The notes: generated by a model not told the origin, from the sequence alone. DNA of 31,302 bases from Azolla pinnata (GCA_037176905.1 JBBBWG010001537.1:1-31302), one strand, 5' to 3'. Counted from the first letter of the stretch, positions 11,736-23,210 are shown. Numbers and translations are program-made.

Positions 11736-14244
11736 ACAACGCTGCAAACTCCTCAAGCCCTAGCGTTGCGGAGATCGCTTCCCGGCCCTTTGGCCTTACC
11801 GACGCCGAGAAGCCCCTCGTCGTCGACCTCGCCGTCACCGCCATGGACGAGCTCCTCCATGTCTCCTCCGCTTCCTGCTCTGACCAATCCCAGCTCTGGC
11901 TCCTCGATCCCTCCACTGGCGACGAGTACATCAACCATGACGCCTATGTCCAGCTCTTCCCCCACGGCATCGGATCCACTCCTCCCGCGCTCCGCCCCGA
12001 GAGCTCGCGCCACACCGGCCTCGTCATCATGAACGCCATCTCTCTCGTCGAAACCCTAATGGATATGGTAATGAATTCGACCTCATCAAATTAATCTTTA
12101 GGCTCTATTCGCTCGCGTTCCCCGATGCTTCCTTGCTAATCCACGAATTCTGATTCGCATAGAACCGCTTGGTCGAGATGTTCCCGTCCATCATTTCGCG
12201 AGCCCATTGTGTCGAGGTTCTCTCTGCAGGCATTGGTGGAACGTACGATGGGGCCATACAACTGGTAACGAATTGAGTTTAGTTAGCCCCTCAGCATCCT
12301 CGATGCACTGCAAACGCCAGAGAGAACTCCGAAACCACAAGCAGCATGCATACTCATGTTGCATGCATTGTTCCGATGATCTTTTTTGAAACAGATGTAT
12401 GCGGAGTTCCAGCTCCCCTCGCCACTCGTCCCGACACGGGAGAACTATTTCCTTCGTTATTCCAAGCGTGTTGACAGCCGGTGGGCAGTGGTGGATGTGT
12501 CGATTGACAGCGTGCGCGGGAACCCGCCGCCGTCGCTCTTACGATGCCGGAGGCGGCCGTCGGGATGTGTCATCGAGGAGCTGCAGAGCGGTTATTCCAA
12601 GGTATGGAGAGCTAGCTCTTCCAGAACCCCAAAAGACGGGGAACCCTAAACCTAAAGTAGCCGTGAATCGGAACCGAACCGAAGCTTTCGGATCGAATGC
12701 ATGACTAGAAGCTTTCGGATCAAATGCATGACTAGACTAAGGACGAAGAAGCCGGTGCCGCTTTGTTGTGTCTTTTTGTACATACATCCAGGTGACGTGG
12801 GTGGAGCATGTCGAAGCAGATTGTCGGGGAGTGCATAATCTATACAAGGCTTTCGTGGGTTGCGGGATGGGCTTTGGGGCGAAGCGCTGGCTGTGCACAT
12901 TGCAGCGGCAGTGCGAGAGGATCGCGAGCGTGCTGGCAAGCAACATCCCATCTGCCGGCGGGGACATGGCTGGTAAGGACAATATGGTGGGGGATGATGG
13001 TGAACTGATTGATATAAATATATATATAATCTCCAGCTCTAGAGTGCTCTCGAGAGAGGTTTGATTTCGACTCTTTTTTGTGCTTGTGGAGCAGCTGTGG
13101 TGCCGAGTGGAGAAGGGAGGAGAAGCATGCTGAAGCTGGCGGAACGGATGACCAACAACTTCTGCGGCGGGGTGAGTGCATCGACAGCTCATACGTGGGT
13201 GACTTTGGCTGGATCGGGCGGCGCCGATGACGTCCGTGTTGTGATCCGCAAGAGCGTGGACGATCCTGGCCGTCCACCGGGCATCGTGCTGAGCGCCGCC
13301 ACCTCGCTCTGGCTGCCCGTCGCCCCCTCCAAAGTCTTCCACTTCCTCCGCGACGAAAGGTTCCGCACCGAGGTACGTTTTCGCATCGATCCGATCGCAG
13401 CCGACGATTCGTGAGAATCGATCGTGCGTAATATAGCAGCATCAAACTGGAATCCGAAACGTAAATCCGCCGCCGCATTCATTGATTGCCTTGGCAGTGG
13501 GATATCCTGTCCAACACGGGGGTGGTGGAGGAGATGTTCCACGTCGCCAAAGGGCAAGACCCGGGGAACTGCGTGTCTCTCCTGCGTGTCAATGTAAGTC
13601 GAGATCATCAAGAGTTTTATGTGTTCTCTATCTTGTAATCGCAAAAATTTCGGCCCCCCCTTCCCCAAAGAATTAGTTGGTTGTGTTGCGATGTATCTAA
13701 TCTCTCGGACTTGTGTGCGATTTTCTTTTGCCCTCGGAAGCCCATCGATACGAACCAGAGCAACATGCTCATACTCCAGGAGTGCTGCACCGACGAGTCG
13801 TGCTCGCTCGTCGTGTACGCACCTGTGGACATAGCGGCGATGAGCGCGGTGCTGAACGGCGGGGATCCGGAGTGCGTGGCCCTCTTGCCCTCGGGTTTCG
13901 CGATCCTTCCGGCGGGGCCGATGCCGGCATCGCCGCCGCCGCCGCCGGTGGAATATTCCGCCGGGATGGGCGGCCCGTTGGAATATTCCGCCGGCGCCGG
14001 CAGCAGCGCCCCGCTGGAATATTCCGCCGGCCTCATCGGCGGCGGCCCGCTGGAATATCCCTCGGCTGCCGGCGGCTCGCTGCTCACCGTCGCCTTCCAG
14101 ATCCTTGTCGACCATGTCCCCACCGCCAGGCTCTCCTTGGGCTCTGTGGCCACCGTCAACAAGCTCATCTCCAACACGGTCGTGCGGATCAAGAGCGCTC
14201 TTGCTCTCAAGCATCATGAGATGCTCGGCATGCCATCATCGTGA
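9950..14244 (+). CDS. Class IV HD-ZIP transcription factor (homeodomain-START)
   Basis: Eleven exons: 9950-10117, 10234-10553, 10757-10874, 11006-11194, 11477-12067, 12163-12264, 12395-12601, 12792-12972, 13095-13372, 13498-13593, 13741-14244. All join in phase with GT-AG introns of 95-282 bp, giving 917 aa. Class IV HD-ZIP proteins control epidermal cell identity, trichomes and cuticle in the nucleus. The homeodomain spans about residues 146-202 (KKRYHRHT to [12 protein letters not shown]). The zipper-loop-zipper spans about 203-280 with the redox-type CPSCGG pair. START is about 373-620 and HD-SAD runs to the end ([48 protein letters not shown]). NKRTQMK and AAKYIG resemble the PDF2/ATML1/HDG2 branch, but the N-terminus (LSLGL, acidic GSGGEDQQ) is divergent, so no orthologue is named. 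It is longer than the usual 700-800 aa because of an Asn-rich tract (about 335-355) and an EYSAG repeat (about 821-859). The START segment [13 protein letters not shown] is divergent from its relatives. The first intron boundary is the least certain. Confidence 0.95.
13951..14067 (+). repeat. In-frame EYSAG repeat inside HD-ZIP IV exon 11
   Basis: GAATATTCCGCCGG occurs at 13951, 13981 and 14017, with a variant (GAATATCC) at 14053. The spacings are 30, 36 and 36 bases, so the frame is kept and the protein repeats (P)L/VEYSAG with Gly/Ala/Pro linkers. It follows a Pro run. It sits in the variable linker of the HD-SAD region between FAILPAGP and [10 protein letters not shown]. Confidence 0.9.
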
Positions 14245-14268
14245 GCAAATCTCTCTCCAAAATCGCCG

Positions 14269-14321
<53 letters not shown>

Positions 14322-14444
14322 CATAATTCATATAGACACACTACTTATTTATCCATCATCAATCAGCATAGTATATGGCATCTCTATATATATATATATA
14401 TATGCATAAAATCAGCCCCAAATTTAGGTATATATATATATATA
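14269..14444. repeat. CT and TA microsatellites in the HD-ZIP IV 3' flank
   Basis: CT dinucleotides at about 14269-14290 run directly into TA dinucleotides to about 14314. Further TA runs lie at about 14385-14403 and 14429-14444. All are within 200 bases after the stop codon and so probably in the 3' UTR. Confidence 0.9.
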
Positions 14445-15434
14445 CACACATAACTATAACAAGCAGGATAATAGCACGAAGAGGAACGAGGAAAACAGTC
14501 AAGAACGCACCACGGTTTGTTTTTTTTTTTCTGAAGCACTCCATGCCTGCCACCTTCCAGACACCAGGATGGCACATCCACAGGGTAATAATCCTATCCT
14601 ATATACAAAACTCTCACTCTGAAGAAACTTCCCCAGATGTGGTTCGGGCATTGACTTCATTTCTCCTCCGCTTCGCCCTTACATGCTTCTTACCTAGATA
14701 GACTCTTCCTATTATGCCTGCCTGCCTTTCATTTTGCTTGTTTCCTCACCCTGCAAGACCATGTTGTAATGCCGCTACTATGAAGATCTGTGTTGGAGGT
14801 CATTCTTCTGCTTCTTCTCGCTATAATGGATGCATATCTATCTATAATCGCTCGATTCATGTGTTGTCTCGCCTTCCATCTCTCGATTGCTGGGGCCGAT
14901 TGATGGATGATACGAGTGACGATCGAAATCAATCGCTGCAATGTATGGATGTGTGTTATGATGATGATTTACACGTCTGGATAAGGTAGAGATCACTTGG
15001 AAGGTTTCTCTGCACAGACAGCGCGTCAAGGTCCTGTCATCGAATCGAGGGTCAGTCAGTCAACTTGTTTCGGTGTTTTTTTTCTTCTGGCGAGCTGCTG
15101 GAGCTCCAGCAATTCGCAGGGGGAATTTTTAGCATGCGGAGGAAATGTGCGCTACTGGACAAGTGGGGAAGGAACTAGTTGGCTTGAATCGTTTGATCCA
15201 AAGTCCGTTTAAATTCAACGATGACGCCGTGTGTTGACACCCCATATGGGGTTTTTGGTCATGGGAAGAAAGCGTGTTGTCCACCATAGCCGCTGTGAAG
15301 CGGAAGTCGACCAGTGGCTCATGGGGGGCCAGACATCTATCGAATCGATCGATCGATCTATTCGTGATTTTCTTTTAGAGCGGCTGGACAATAGGACATG
15401 GGCCGTCTCTGTCGTGCCGGAGCTTCGATCATCT

Positions 15435-15544
15435 GGGTTAGGGATTAGGGTTTGGAGAAACCCTAAACCGGCGGCCTGGGGGCGGAGCGGTGGCGTGGAG
15501 CCAACAAAAGGGCGGATTAGGGTTTAGCTTGCTCGAAACCCTAG
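15435..15544. promoter_or_regulatory. Cluster of telo-box (AAACCCTA / TAGGGTTT) motifs
   Basis: GGGTTAGGGATTAGGGTTT, then AAACCCTAAACC, then GGATTAGGGTTTAG, then AAACCCTAG fall within 110 bases in both orientations. Such boxes mark promoters of plant translation-related and growth genes and are also targets of telomere-repeat-binding proteins (established for the motif). Here no clear gene starts next to them. Confidence 0.5.
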
Positions 15545-15733
15545 AAGAAAAAAAGACGCCCTTCGAGACGGAAAAGGCAGGAGGTGGGTTCAACGTACAT
15601 GATTTTGATTGATTGAGCGAGAGAGAGAGCAGAGAGCGGAGCTTACGCTCCTCTGTCAGTCTGTGTAGTCTGTCTGATTACTGCACTGGCGATGGAGAAG
15701 CCGAAGGACGAAGAAGAAGCAGAAGCAGAAGAT

Positions 15734-15767
15734 GAAGAAGAAGAAGAAGAAGAAGAAGAAGAAGAAA
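15734..15767. repeat. GAA trinucleotide microsatellite
   Basis: A run of about eleven GAA/AAG units, preceded by degenerate GAAGCAGAA units. It would encode a Glu run in the 15692-16288 frame, which I regard as non-coding. Confidence 0.9.
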
Positions 15768-15953
15768 GATCTCAAATAATGTCTGGATCCTGGATGTGCG
15801 TCAAATGGAAGGGAAGGAGAAGAAGCGCAGAGAAAGGGAGGGGGGGAATGAACCGGAAAAAGAAGGGAAGAAAGAACACGGACTCAGAAGACACAGGGCA
15901 CAGAAAAACACAGAGAAGAGAAAGAGAAGGAGAGAGTACGGGGTGGCAGAAGC

Positions 15954-15964
15954 GCATTAAATGC
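15954..15964 (+). promoter_or_regulatory. HD-ZIP IV-type binding site GCATTAAATGC
   Basis: Exact match to the 11-bp pseudopalindrome reported for class IV HD-ZIP proteins, embedded in the longer near-palindrome GCGCATTAAATGCGC (15952-15966). It contains the L1-box core TAAATG. It lies 1.7 kb after the stop codon of the HD-ZIP IV gene. Function is inferred only. Confidence 0.45.
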
Positions 15965-16072
15965 GCAGAAGAAGAAAGAAGAAGGAAGAAGGAAGGGCCC
16001 GCCGCGCAAACGACAAGAAAAGCATCTCTCTCTCCTCTCTCCTCTTTTCTCTCTCTCTACTTATTTTCCGCA

Positions 16073-16125
16073 TTTTCCTCTCTCTACGCCTTTTCCTCTC
16101 TCTACGCCTTTTCCTCTCTCTACCC
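16073..16125. repeat. 18-bp tandem repeat in a pyrimidine tract
   Basis: TTTTCCTCTCTCTACGCC occurs at 16073-16090 and 16091-16108, with a shorter third copy at 16109-16125. It sits in a CT-rich tract (about 16027-16240) that follows a GA-rich tract (about 15690-15990) on the same strand. Confidence 0.85.
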
Positions 16126-16280
16126 TTTTTTCCTCTCTCCTCCTTCCGTTTCTCTCTCTCTTGTTTTTCATGTTTCTTCCTCCCTTTCTTTATTTTTACT
16201 TTTTTTTGTTTTCCTTGTTTTTGCATTTTCCTTTCTTTTTTTTTGGTGTGTGTCAGACGATGGATGTGATGGCGACGGGC

Positions 16281-16291
16281 GCATTTAATGC
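16281..16291 (-). promoter_or_regulatory. Second HD-ZIP IV-type site, reverse orientation
   Basis: GCATTTAATGC is the exact reverse complement of the site at 15954-15964 and also carries GC just upstream (GCGCATTTAATGC). The two 11-mers are 327 bases apart, on either side of the CT-rich tract. Confidence 0.45.
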
Positions 16292-16419
16292 ACTCGCTCT
16301 TTTTTTATTATTGTTTTCTGCTTTTCTGACGTTTTAACCCCAAACCCCAAAAAATAAAAATAAAAAAACAAATCGATTCCTTTTTCTTCTTTTTACATTA
16401 TTGTCCCCCATCTTTGTCT

Positions 16420-16530
16420 ACACACATACATACATGCACACACACATACATACATACATACATACATGCACACATACATACATACGTCTGTGTACATACG
16501 TACATCTATAACCGTATACGTACGTATATA
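16420..16530. repeat. CATA/TACA microsatellite
   Basis: Imperfect tetranucleotide tract of ACATACATACATGCACAC type, degenerating into TATGTA/GTATGT motifs until about 16600. No coding content. Confidence 0.85.
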
Positions 16531-18627
16531 CATACATATACACATATCTATAGTGCACACACATACCTATATGTCGGTATGTAGGTATGTATGTATGGAT
16601 GTGCTACATGCCTGCATGCATGTATGGCATGTCAATGGTTGCGGAGGATCGAACCCAGACTCTCTGCATGCTGGGGGGGCATATTATAAATCCACTGTTA
16701 GTGAATGAAACCCCGAACCCTGAACTGTCGCATAGCACACTACAACCCTAAACCCCAAAATTATGACCATATCAAGCATCGAATGGATCGATCGATCGTG
16801 GTGCTCGACAGATCATATAGCTCCGATTCCGTATAGCTCAACTGAACTGAGAATCTACTATCCTCGTGCATTCTTACCGCAGTGTTAGTGCACTCTGTGG
16901 AGATCGCTCAGGTCAGGCAAACCCCGCCTCGCCCCGCCCCGGAAATCGAATCACGTGAATCCGATCTCGGAAGTATGTACGGCACTCGCCGCTGGATCGG
17001 ACGATCGACGCCAAGAGATCAGAAAGCCCCCTTTCACCTAACTTGACTTTTTCGGCATCCGTGATTCTCGCTCTCTTTCTCCCCCCACCGTCTTTGCCTT
17101 GCCTCTGCCTTGTCTGCACTGGCACTAACCCATCACAGAATCATGACCATCCATGGAAGTTACTGGTTAGGGCAAACTTGGAGGTTAAATTCTATCGAGG
17201 AGAGCTTTTTACGCGCTAACTCAAATCTCCTGTTTTTTTTCAAAAAAATTTACTGCGAGATGGCTGGAACTAAGTGTACGAGCGCGACAGGAACTCTGGG
17301 AGCTCCGTGTTCGAAGAAAGCTTTGCACCACAAGCGTATTACAGAGGAAGAAGCCATGAATCTCACTCATTTGCATGTACCGAGGATATACGATTCACAT
17401 CCGCACGGCATAACGCCATCTGACTAGACTACATGGCAATTCGAGGTCATCTGGTCCCAACCTCGAATCGAAAGGCCGAGCTCCTCTGAAGCATGAATGG
17501 ATCACGATTATCTTTGAAGCTTACGGAATCGTGATCGGAAAAGCGCAGATCAACGTCCTCCACATTCAGAGCCCCGCCGGAATCGCATGCACATGCGCAC
17601 AAACTCCCACCATAAATGCCCAATGTGGAATAATCCAACCATTCCGTCATTCGATGAAACATTCGCGAATCAGAGGGGCAGGACATACAATGCATAAGCC
17701 GCATCGTCTGTCTATCGCCACTTCAACCGCTCGAACAATCGCTTCAGAAACTGCTTTTGCAGAGTTTGGATCATCGTTCGCTTCCTCCGGACATTCCTTT
17801 GCAGTTTTCGACGCATGGAATAACTGGTTGTGCTCACATAGACACGATCTTTTTCAGGCCATAAATGGAAAGGAAGTCGACAACGATGGTGTCGATCTAG
17901 AGGAAGATAATGGCCCTGTTTTAGGCCCATTGAAAATATATTGTGGTTGTAGCACCTTCAAAAGAAACGTTGGTAGGTTTCAAATGTGACCCATCATCCT
18001 CCTCCACAGCATTTCTTCTCGTTGATCATATGAACTTTTGATGAGCTGATTTATGCAAAGACATGTATATACAACAAATACTTTTTTCAATTGATCAGAA
18101 AGAGCACATGACACTGCATTCTTACAGATATGGTGCATTCATTCTCTTAATCCACCATGATGCAAAACAAAGGCTTTCCATCATTACATAAACAAGGACA
18201 TTCCCAAGCTAGATACCTAGTTGCAGGGTAAATATCATCGTCAAATCCAATACAAACAAAGAACGGTGAGAGAAAAGATCGATCCACACGAAGTAGTTGA
18301 TTAGCCAAGGGCCATTACAACCTTGAAACTTGCAAAAGAAACAAATGCTTGAGGACCCCTGCCTTTGTAAGTCCGCTGCTGAGAGTTCTACTGCCAAATC
18401 TGCACTTGCACTTGTACCTGCACTTGCCTTCTATCGACGACACCATTTCACAATTGACATGGCGTTTCGAGTTAAAATCTGTGGCAGCTTGAGATCAACT
18501 GTCAATATACGATCACAAATTTGGTAACAGATGTTCAAGATCAAATTCCATGGTTTGCAAGTCAAGGGCGGAAAGCAACCTGGGCATTTAGCTATGTACA
18601 ACATATACAATGAGCTTGAGGAAATTC

Positions 18628-21600
18628 CTAAGCACCCAGCCCAAGCGATTTTGGCCTCATGACGGCTTGCAATGGTTGAGCTATGCCTTGACTATCTTTA
18701 CCAAGCCCGTTGCCTTCGATAAATCCCATCTTTGCCAACATTCGCGATCCAAACCCTCTTGTGTGAGCTTCAAACTCACCAATTTGATTAAATGAAACAC
18801 TGCTCGCAATAGTCTGATTTGCACTATATGTAGTGGTTAGACTTTTGTCGGCTTCAGGTATCTCATCGCCTTCTGACCTTATAGCCCCACTGGAGACGAA
18901 GGACAGAGGTTGATTGGCATACTTTGGTATTCTGTGCTCATTTCTAGAAGTTCTTTTGGTTGACGGTGATGGCTTCTTCAGAGAAGTCCGCTTAGCAGAA
19001 GGTTTCAGCTTCATGCTTTGGTATGCTTGCCGAGTTGCCCGCTTCGCTTTAGATGCCATCCGATTCCTCTCTCCGTTTCTTGAATGCTCACTTACTTGTT
19101 CAAGAACAGTAAACTCGTTGGCTTTCCTTAGCATCTGCACAATGAATATGAGGGAGCAATTGAAGAACCCAAACACCAAACATATAAGTTTTTTCATATG
19201 ATATCGCAACAAAAAACAAACATACAGCTTCCAGGCGAGCCCTGTCATTAGCAGATGGTAGAGAAGTTTGGTTTGTACGAAACACCGTCACAAACCTACA
19301 TAATTACAGCAAACGATTTCACCTGACTGATACACAAAGCCATTGCATAAGCTTGAGATTTTGATGTGGTTTATTTTGCAAATAAACAGACGGAATGAGA
19401 AAAAAAAACCTTCTCTTGCCCGACACTTTACTGCCACTCCTGAGTCGGTATATCGATGCCATCTTCTGGATCTGCAAATAAATCAAAAGAAATCTAGCAC
19501 GCTTTAAGGTTTTTTGCCTGATTTATCGTATTTCCCGCAAGTGAAACAGTTTACTTGCCTGAACACAGTCTGATTTGTGCATTGGTTGAAATGTAAACAT
19601 GTCAACCTCATTCACAACAATATTTTCCAGCTTCTGTCAAAATGATTACAGATAAAAGTCATGATACTGACATAGAGAACCAACAACTTATGCAAGCAAG
19701 TATTTCTGAAAGCAAAATTTCTTTCAAGGACATTCAAAAGCCACCATTTATCTATTTATATTAAAGCCTCGGTCTAGAGAGAGTTCGTAAAAACTCCTTA
19801 GAACCTGCATTTAATCCATACACTCGTCACAATGCATCTTGGTCAGCTACTCACACCTCAATTTCATTGAATAGAATGGTACACAGAAACAAGTGGCATC
19901 TTGTAAGCCATCTAAGGACTTTATCAAGCAATTTCTTCCCTACAAATGTACCGCTGCTTCTTTCATCTGGATCCAGAAGGGCATGGCGAAATGACAAAGA
20001 GAAACAATGTCTGAATTATTGAGTTGTTTCAATTGATAAAACAGTGGCAAACTGAAATAGAAAGGGTATTCAAAGATGAATGATATCATAGGATTGGAAT
20101 TCCAACGTCCAACACAAAAGGTGAAGATGGCAGTACCTTCTACCATTTTCATGAATGTTCTTATAATTTCTCCACGTTTACAGCTATCCTGTGAGATTTA
20201 TCTTGTGAACTAAAACCTAGATTGCAAAGTATATTTATGGCTCTTGTAGTCTTACCGCATTAATTGTTGCAGGATCAAATCCGCGACGAATAGCCCTCTG
20301 TTGTCTCTTTCCAGCAATAATCTCAGCATGCTGCCACTTCTTATAACCTGCACATTCAACATAATGGGGCTAACTTAGGCATCTTCGGTTTGACACAATC
20401 AGTGTTCAGACAGGTACAATGATCCATACAGAGCAATCAAATACATATTAAACATATACAGCATACCGGGAGGTTTAGTTTTCTTTCTTATGGTTTCTTT
20501 TTGCTGGGTTAACTGTGGATGAGCAGATTTCTGTTTTCTCTGCTTCGTACTTCCCACTTTGGTTGACTTATTCAATATCACATTTTGCTGATCTAGATCA
20601 TAAATGCTATCTTCACTTTCATCACTGCTGCAATCCAGCTTAAGAATCCCCAAATTGATGTCAGTGCCTTCACAAATGAAAGCATGTGCTTCCTCATTCC
20701 AAGCCTCTTGCACGCTCTCTCCATCTGAGTCGGAAGATTCTTCAGAATAATTGTCGCCATCACTCTGCTCAGTTGTATCATCAGATGCATAAGAAATACT
20801 CATATCCTCGATTGGCATTTGCCGGATGACTGGAAATTGCAAATACAAATTGTCATCCATAAAATTGCCTTCTATTCCAGCTATATAATCCTCAGCAATA
20901 TCATCTTCCACTTCAGAGCTGCTGAAGTTTTCAGAGTCCTCTGAATCTTCCGCATCATTCTCTAATAGTTGGTATTTTTGTTTAAACGTCATCCTCAAAC
21001 CACTTCTCTGATTAATTTGTCTTGATGGTAACGTTCCCCTTTCACTAATATGCGCATCATCTTCTTCTTCATACCAGTCTTTGGACTTGTCAGTGTATAT
21101 CCGCACACCACCTATGGAAAGGAACCCATTGTCCTCACTCCCTGATGAGACGTTTCTCTTCTTCAGCTTTTTGGTATGTTCTGTTCTATAACCCCTTGAT
21201 TCCTCGTCAATTTCTTTGTCTTTCTTCTTTATTTGTGTTGATCCTGATGAATCAACAATGTCTTCCTCAATAGGGCTGTGAGTTAACCTTATAGGCCTCG
21301 AAGTCGTGTCCAATGTCACCTCCTTTCCTCTGCTTGCTTCTGCTAAGACAGCTTCAGTATTCTGAACATCCTGAATGTAAATATAAACTAAATATACCAA
21401 GAATATAATGAAAAATGTATCTCATTTACATGAAGCACATTTCAACTCACATCTTCATTCATAAGCCCTTTGTTTTTACCATTGTCAGTATCTGGATAGT
21501 GATATGGAACAGCTTTGTTTGCTTGAGCATTTCGCGCTTTTGTGAAATGGGAGGTTTTTCTGTTTTGTTTTGCCCCAGGACCATCCTTTCCAGCTCTATC

Positions 21601-22485
21601 TGCATGCCAGATAAATAAAACATTGATGTACCACAGTGGAAACAGCGTTTACATCCGATTTTCCAAAGAGACTTCATTGTCTAAGATGCATGAAACGTGT
21701 GGTAATGGCAGTTGCCATGCCCACCAAAGAAATATAAAAGAAATATGCAAACAGAGTTCATGTTACAAAAAGGATATCTTTTGGTGTAGTATGCATCCGA
21801 ATCCAGTAAATCTTCCATATGCACAAGTCTCCAAAATGCACATTTAATCCTTGCCATTGGGCATTAGGTACCGCAAGGGAATATTTTATCAATTCGTCCG
21901 AATGCTGCCAAACTCTCCCCCTGGCTAGTCAATCCCATCATGCTCATTGTTCGATTAACTGTTCATGAATTCTATGGTTTGGGACGGTAACACGAGATAT
22001 TTAGGCCCAGCAATCCCACTTTCTGGGTCAATGAAACGTTTTGGCTAGGCCATTATATCCCCTTTTCAAAGCAATCCGATTCGTTTTCACCTTAACGAAT
22101 GGGAAAAGCAATCCTGTCCTCGCCCAGAAAATCTCTCCCCGGGTTACACACGAAGAAATAAGAAGGAATTCCGCTCTTCCCAACACCTACTCAGGGCAAA
22201 TCCAGATCTTTCCTCTGAAAAACAAGAAAAAAAAAAGGAAAGCGACGGGGGAACCAGACCTGTAAGCGCAGGGGAGTGCCAGTCAGTGAGGGGATGGCTC
22301 TGAACGAATGCAGCGGATGCGGATCCAGGCGAAGGCGCCTTGGGGCGGCGAGATCCTTTGGGCTTGACAGAGGAGCCTCGGGAGGAAGGAGGGGGGGGTT
22401 GTGGGAGGCTGTGGTTGGGGTCGGAGGCTGCGCCGCTGCGCCGGCTCTGTCTCGTGGTGCGCTTCTGTGGGTTAGCGCGGGGCAT
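18628..22485 (-). CDS. R3H and G-patch domain protein (Sqs1-like)
   Basis: Exons in transcript order: 22260-22485, 21451-21599, 20467-21370, 20256-20347, 20137-20188, 19857-19966, 19559-19633, 19410-19471, 19226-19295, 18628-19134. All phases agree, giving 748 aa. Residues about 1-75 are basic and Pro/Ser-rich. The large third exon is acidic and carries the conserved plant motif NGFLSIGGVRIYTDKS and an SSSEVEDDIAEDYIAGI segment. The exon after it is basic (KKWQHAEIIAGKRQQRA). The R3H domain, about residues 498-562, is built from four small exons (NEIEKLENIVVNEVDMF, FQPMHKSDCVQIQKMASIYRL). A G-patch (about 702-748: GFGSRMLAKMGF, GNGLGKDSQGIAQPL, RPKSLGLGA) ends the protein. R3H binds single-stranded nucleic acid. 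G-patch proteins such as yeast Sqs1 stimulate DEAH helicases (Prp43) in splicing and ribosome assembly; the same role here is inferred. The intron between 19559 and 19471 has a GC donor. The start is the Met at 22485; the frame stays open upstream through a TTC microsatellite. Confidence 0.92.
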
Positions 22486-22501
22486 GGCGTCGAGATCGCG
22501 C

Positions 22502-22614
22502 AGCAGAAGAAGGAAGAAGATGCAGAAGACGACGACGACGAAGAAGAAGAAGAAGAAGATGAAGATGAAGAAGAAGAAGAAGGAGAAGAAGAAGAAGAAG
22601 ACGACGACGACGAA
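22502..22614. repeat. GAA/GAC trinucleotide microsatellite
   Basis: Interrupted AGAAGA, GACGAC and GAAGAT units over 110 bases just upstream of the R3H/G-patch start codon, read as TTC/GTC in that gene's probable 5' UTR. It creates long but meaningless ORFs in several frames. Confidence 0.9.
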
Positions 22615-23210
22615 AAATGAAAATTTGTGTTGTTCGCCCAAAAACATTTGGTGCCTCTTTTGTTCGCCAAGTTCTGGAATCAAAATCTGGAGTCAGAATC
22701 TGGAATCTGAAGCTGGCATATTCTGGCATCTGCTGGAATCGGTAACTATTGAACTAGTTTGTCGGAAAAACACGTAAGATTTCTCGGCGTAAACGGATGA
22801 TCCCGAACGCCGCCGCGTTTTAGGACTTGTCGGTTTTGCCCCCGTAAACGAAGGCCCTCTCGATTCTGGAATCGTTTCGACCTTTGTCAAAAACCACCCT
22901 TTGATGAGACGGATTGCATATACCTGCTTCTGTTTGTGGTGGATCTTCCGAGTATATGTATCTGCCCCCTTGGCATGGGATTGGTATATAATTGCATGCA
23001 AGAGCATCGATACTTGTATTTGTATGTTGTATCGGTAGGGGATTTGGCTTCTGTAAGAGACAAATTGCGTATTCTTGTATGCTCCCGTAGGAGTGCATCT
23101 GTATATGCATCAATAATATTTGCTCTTGTATGATTGTTGTATATGTATCTTCTCATGTAGGAACCCACGTATTCGTAATCGCATAGGTATTTGTATCCCA
23201 TCAAAATACG

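Larger units (their letters stand above)
14245..18627. other. Non-coding stretch downstream of the HD-ZIP IV gene
   Basis: This is 4.4 kb between the ends of two converging genes (HD-ZIP IV on plus, R3H/G-patch on minus). It contains AT microsatellites, a telo-box cluster, GAA and CT tracts, a CATA/TACA tract (about 16420-16530), and two HD-ZIP IV-type sites. A G-box CACGTG lies near 16951. ORFs at 15692-16288 and 17531-17989 are judged low-complexity or unsupported. No RNA gene was recognised. Confidence 0.55.

Noticed and set aside
13189..14217. 342-codon ORF on the minus strand across HD-ZIP IV exons 9-11
   Set aside because: It is antisense to well-supported exons and crosses their introns. 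Its repeats are the complement of the EYSAG repeat, and its length follows from the high GC content.
14714..14989. 91-codon plus ORF downstream of HD-ZIP IV
   Set aside because: No domain, AT-rich, probably 3' flank; an overlapping minus ORF is equally open.
15692..16288. 198-codon plus ORF beginning MEKPKDEEE
   Set aside because: It is built almost wholly from GAA and CTCT microsatellites, giving Glu, Arg/Lys and Ser/Leu/Phe blocks. There is no domain and no splice support.
16640..16680. tRNA-like B-box (GGGTTCGATCC on the minus strand)
   Set aside because: It resembles a T-arm, but I could find no A-box at the right distance, no acceptor stem and no cloverleaf. It may be a SINE relic, but this is not supportable.
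17531..17989. 152-codon plus ORF in the intergenic gap
   Set aside because: No recognisable motif, and comparable ORFs exist on the opposite strand. Composition fits chance.
21700..21830. Possible extra exon of the R3H/G-patch gene between exons 1 and 2
   Set aside because: Exons 1 and 2 already join in phase to give a family-like sequence, and this stretch has no supported pair of splice sites.
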